From Desulfovibrio sp. Dsv1 (GTDB lineage: Bacteria > Desulfobacterota > Desulfovibrionia > Desulfovibrionales > Desulfovibrionaceae): 7,396 nucleotides of DNA. The translations under genes were made by a program, and so were the position numbers. Of this stretch, positions 5,741 through 7,396 are shown piece after piece. The stretch lies in the NCBI GenBank assembly GCA_000403945.1, contig APFI01000002.1, positions 1-7,396 on the forward strand, written 5' to 3'. Within the stretch, counting starts at the first letter, position 1. The number at the start of each line of letters is the position of its first letter. Under the pieces are notes generated by a model. It saw only the letters and a list, made by a program, of their open reading frames with translations. It ran no database searches and was not told where the DNA came from.

Positions 5741-6640
5741 TTATGAACGTTTTTTTGCTACATCCTTACGGGGAGGGGCTCCGAATTGGCGCTTATACTC
5801 TCTATTGAACTGCGAGCCGCTTTCATAGCCGACCATAAGCGCCGCTGTGCTGGCATCTTTTCCTTCAAGCAACATAAGTCGTTCAGCCTCGTAAAGCCTT
5901 AGTCGTTTTTGGAATTGGAGCGGGCTGAGGTTGGTTACTTCCTTAAAATGCCGATTGAATGTTGAGGGAGCCATGTTGACATACCGAGCCAGTTCTTCCA
6001 TGCGAAGCTGTGACGTGTAATTTTTCCGTAACTAGGAAATTGCTTGAGCGATATGGTTTGTTTGTATCCCGTTCGTATTGAAAAGTCGTAGGCATTTTCC
6101 ATGGCTGCCACAGAGCAGATAGTAATGGATTTCACGAAGAATCATGGGAGCCAAGACCGGGATTCGTGATGGTGTATCCAATAGTTCAACAAGACGGGAA
6201 AATGCCTGCAAAATATCCTTACCCGCATCATCAACTACGACAGGAGTCATTTCTCCTTCTTGTGCTGTAACTATGGAAGGGGATTCTGTAATCAACTGAG
6301 TAATAATGCGCCTGTCCAGCTTTACGGAGAGCGAAATGAAAGGATCTTGAGGCGAAGCATCCGTAATATGGAAGACGCCGGGCATATCAATGCCGACCGT
6401 TACACAATGGAGTTCGCCATAATTTGCTTCATGGTCGCCAATCATGGAGCGTTTGAATCCCTGAACGACCAAGGCAACCATAGGGGTGTAAAAACACTCT
6501 ATTGCGGAAATGTTTTCATCATAACGACTTAATACCAAACCAGGAATAAGTGTTTCCAGCCTGGATTGTTCAGGAAGCCATTTCAACAATTTCTCTTTGA
6601 GAGAATCATTAAGTTCAGGTATGTGTATTAATTCACTCAT
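5741..6640 (-). pseudogene. AraC-family transcriptional regulator split by an amber codon
   Basis: The full frame is 299 codons plus stop, interrupted only by TAG at codon 203 (6032-6034). Before it, residues 1-202 form an AraC_N-type sensor domain (LIPGLVLSRYDE at 31-42, FYTPMVALVVQGFKRSMIGDH at 50-70, TVGIDMPG, ASPQDPFISLSVKLD, GSHGKCLRL). After it comes LRKNYTSQLRMEELARYVNM and two helix-turn-helix units: about 214-236 (MEELARYVNMAPSTFNRHFK) and 262-290 (ASTAALMVGYESGSQFNREYKRQFG). Relatives commonly have Trp before LR, so TGG to TAG is the simplest explanation. The sensor family is that of E. coli YqhC, which activates aldehyde reductase genes including dkgA. Start: GGAG eight bases before the ATG at 6640. 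Without read-through the DNA-binding half is not made with the sensor. Restart at the ATG at 6001 could yield an 86-residue helix-turn-helix fragment. Confidence 0.88.
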
Positions 6641-6875
6641 CTTACTTACTCCATTTTAGTCAAATGGCGATCAGTCCATAGGCGCGGTCTATATCAAAAC
6701 AGCTTTTAATTCTAGATGTAGGACAACTATGGCGTTTTTTGGTGGGAACTTGTATGTCTAATTCGCTAATAAGATTGTTTGAACCGATCATTTTTATTCA
6801 GATTTATTCCGATTGATGTTGATGGGAATGCGGCCGCAACTAGTGTAATATAAGACTAATAATATAAGAATATTC
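6641..6875. other. AT-rich intergenic region upstream of the AraC gene
   Basis: No gene is supported here. The part next to the AraC start contains its ribosome binding site (GGAG, then TAAGTAAG) but I could not pick a convincing promoter. The distal part holds two direct repeats, a 16-bp palindrome and adjacent GCGGCCGC and ACTAGT sequences, reported separately. Confidence 0.5.
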
Positions 6876-6879
6876 TTAT
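6846..6879. repeat. Direct repeats TAATATAAGA x2 overlapping a 16-bp palindrome
   Basis: TAATATAAGA occurs at 6846-6855 and again at 6860-6869, a 14-base period. The second copy overlaps the perfect palindrome ATAAGAATATTCTTAT (6864-6879), which also covers the stop codon (6876-6878) of the orphan tail. Repeats of this kind can be protein-binding sites. The palindrome is AT-rich with no loop, so it is weak as a terminator. Confidence 0.5.
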
Positions 6880-7100
6880 GCCGTTTTGTATTTCTTCCAG
6901 AGAAACTCTTCGTCGTCAGTATGCCGCAAAAAAGACAATAGAGGAAATTTTGTGCTCTGACAATGGTGCATATCAGCATTTTCAGCAATAACCAATTTGT
7001 CCGCAGCCACGGAAAGCTCTTTGAAAATATCCGCCGTTGTCCGAGCTATTTCTCCCGGCAGGATATCGTAGAAGTTTTTCTGGCATTCTAGATAAAATAG
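6876..7100 (-). pseudogene. Orphan C-terminal fragment of an unrecognised protein, 74 codons
   Basis: Starting right after the IS5-type stop (7101-7103) and in the same frame, the minus strand reads LFYLECQKNFYDILPGEI, then ARTTADIFKELSVAADKLVI, then AENADMHHCQSTKFPLLSFL, then RHTDDEEFLWKKYKTA and TAA. Composition and codon pattern look like a genuine soluble protein end: amphipathic helix-like IARTTADIFKEL and strand-like ADKLVIAE. No start codon or ribosome binding site precedes it, so it looks like the tail of a gene whose 5' part was replaced by transposon sequence. I do not recognise the family. LVIAENADMHHC could be an enzyme strand followed by a His-bearing loop, as in alpha/beta-hydrolase tails, but that is speculation. 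Confidence 0.5.
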
Positions 7101-7223
7101 TCACGAGACTGAAGCCCATGAAAAGATACATCCGATCCGGATAGCGGCCAGGAATGACGCCGCATTTTTCGCGTGCCGGGTCGCAATGCCGCGCCATCGC
7201 TTCAAACGAGGGAACGCGTTCTC
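7101..7223 (-). pseudogene. C-terminal remnant of an IS5-family transposase
   Basis: Forty codons plus TGA: ENAFPRLKRWRGIATRHAKN, then AASFLAAIRIGCIFSWASVS. This matches the conserved end of IS5-family DDE transposases (typical form ENAF..LKRWRGIATRYAK..ASFLAAV.IRC...W), with the catalytic Glu in the ENAF motif. The Tyr usually following ATR is His here. The rest of the transposase is absent; the sequence upstream of ENAF instead matches an IS1595-type protein in the same frame. No inverted repeat was identified. A dead fragment. Confidence 0.75.
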
Positions 7224-7346
7224 CATAATGACAGGCAGCAATGTCCCGGTTTGGGCATTGGGAATCACTGCGGCATAAACCTTGCCGCGGCGTTTTGGCG
7301 GACCAGATACGGCGATTTTTTCATCCGCTCCTCTTGTAAAGCCCCC
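7224..7346 (-). pseudogene. Internal fragment of an IS1595-family transposase
   Basis: The minus strand reads TRGADEKIAVSGPPKRRGKV, then YAAVIPNAQTGTLLPVIM. It aligns with the same region of the IS1595 transposase at 58-704 (RGAVGKITVFGLLKRNGRV, CTAIIP, and the out-of-frame TLLPII), sharing RGA, K-I, V, G, KR, G-V, A-IP and TLLP. By eye the DNA of the two copies is only moderately alike, so they are separate elements. The fragment has neither the DESYFGG Asp nor the second catalytic Asp. Upstream of about 7340 the homology is lost behind an in-frame TGA (7347-7349). It ends where the IS5-type tail begins. Confidence 0.65.
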
Positions 7347-7396
7347 TCAGTTAGTGCAAAGCCAAACTGGAGCCCCCAGCATGCTTGAAGGCAAAC

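Noticed and set aside
6661..6720. Possible AraC promoter with TTGATA at 6697-6692
   Set aside because: No acceptable -10 hexamer lies 16 to 18 bases downstream.
6982..7197. A 71-codon minus-strand frame beginning MARHCDPAREKCG
   Set aside because: It overlaps the IS5-type tail and the orphan tail in a different frame, and only those frames show family-like sequence.
7173..7388. A 71-codon plus-strand open frame at the right edge
   Set aside because: It lies antisense to the transposase fragments, whose minus-strand frame gives clear protein-family matches.
1..7396. CRISPR array, tRNA or rRNA genes
   Set aside because: No regularly spaced repeats with spacers and no tRNA-like cloverleaf or rRNA sequence were seen on either strand.

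Overview
The window is a minus-strand cluster of redox enzymes, flanked on both sides by worn-down insertion sequences. All recognisable genes read right to left. The organism is a bacterium with strong GGAGG-type ribosome binding sites, ATG starts, moderate G+C, a Tat-exported flavodoxin, and IS1595- and IS5-family elements. That suits a Gram-negative anaerobe or facultative gut-type proteobacterium, perhaps Desulfovibrionaceae-like. The sequence does not settle the taxon.

Layout in transcription order, from the right edge: (a) 6876-7346, a mosaic of debris. A central piece of an IS1595-type transposase runs in frame into the C-terminal tail of an IS5-type transposase, which is followed in the same frame by a 74-codon C-terminal tail of an unrecognised protein. 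(b) 6641-6875, an AT-rich intergenic stretch with direct repeats and a 16-bp palindrome. (c) 5741-6640, an AraC-family regulator with an AraC_N-type sensor domain, cut by a single in-frame amber codon between sensor and DNA-binding domains. (d) About 4866-5466, a carboxymuconolactone decarboxylase (CMD) family gene broken by a 4-bp tandem duplication and probably by further shifts. (e) 3954-4805, an intact DkgA-like aldo/keto reductase. (f) 3164-3868, an intact Tat-exported flavodoxin. (g) 2614-3153, an intact NADPH-dependent FMN reductase-like flavoprotein. (h) 1636-2598, a second, different aldo/keto reductase, followed by a hairpin terminator. (i) 746-1576, a short-chain dehydrogenase. (j) 58-743, an IS1595-family element with a frameshifted transposase, whose tip lies two bases after the dehydrogenase stop codon. 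(k) 1-57, a nested stem-loop.

The set AraC regulator, CMD protein, aldo/keto reductases and flavodoxin resembles aldehyde- or electrophile-response loci such as E. coli yqhC-yqhD-dkgA, in which an AraC_N-type regulator activates NADPH-dependent carbonyl reductases. By inference, the cytoplasmic reductases would reduce carbonyl compounds with NAD(P)H, while the two flavin proteins handle quinone, flavin or thiol redox chemistry inside and outside the membrane. The regulator and the first structural gene are broken and the five downstream enzymes are intact, so the enzymes may have lost their original control or now be read from internal or read-through promoters. I see no wholly new system. 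The most notable points are the amber-split regulator, the slippage-type duplication in the CMD gene, and the two-transposase chimera with an orphan protein tail.
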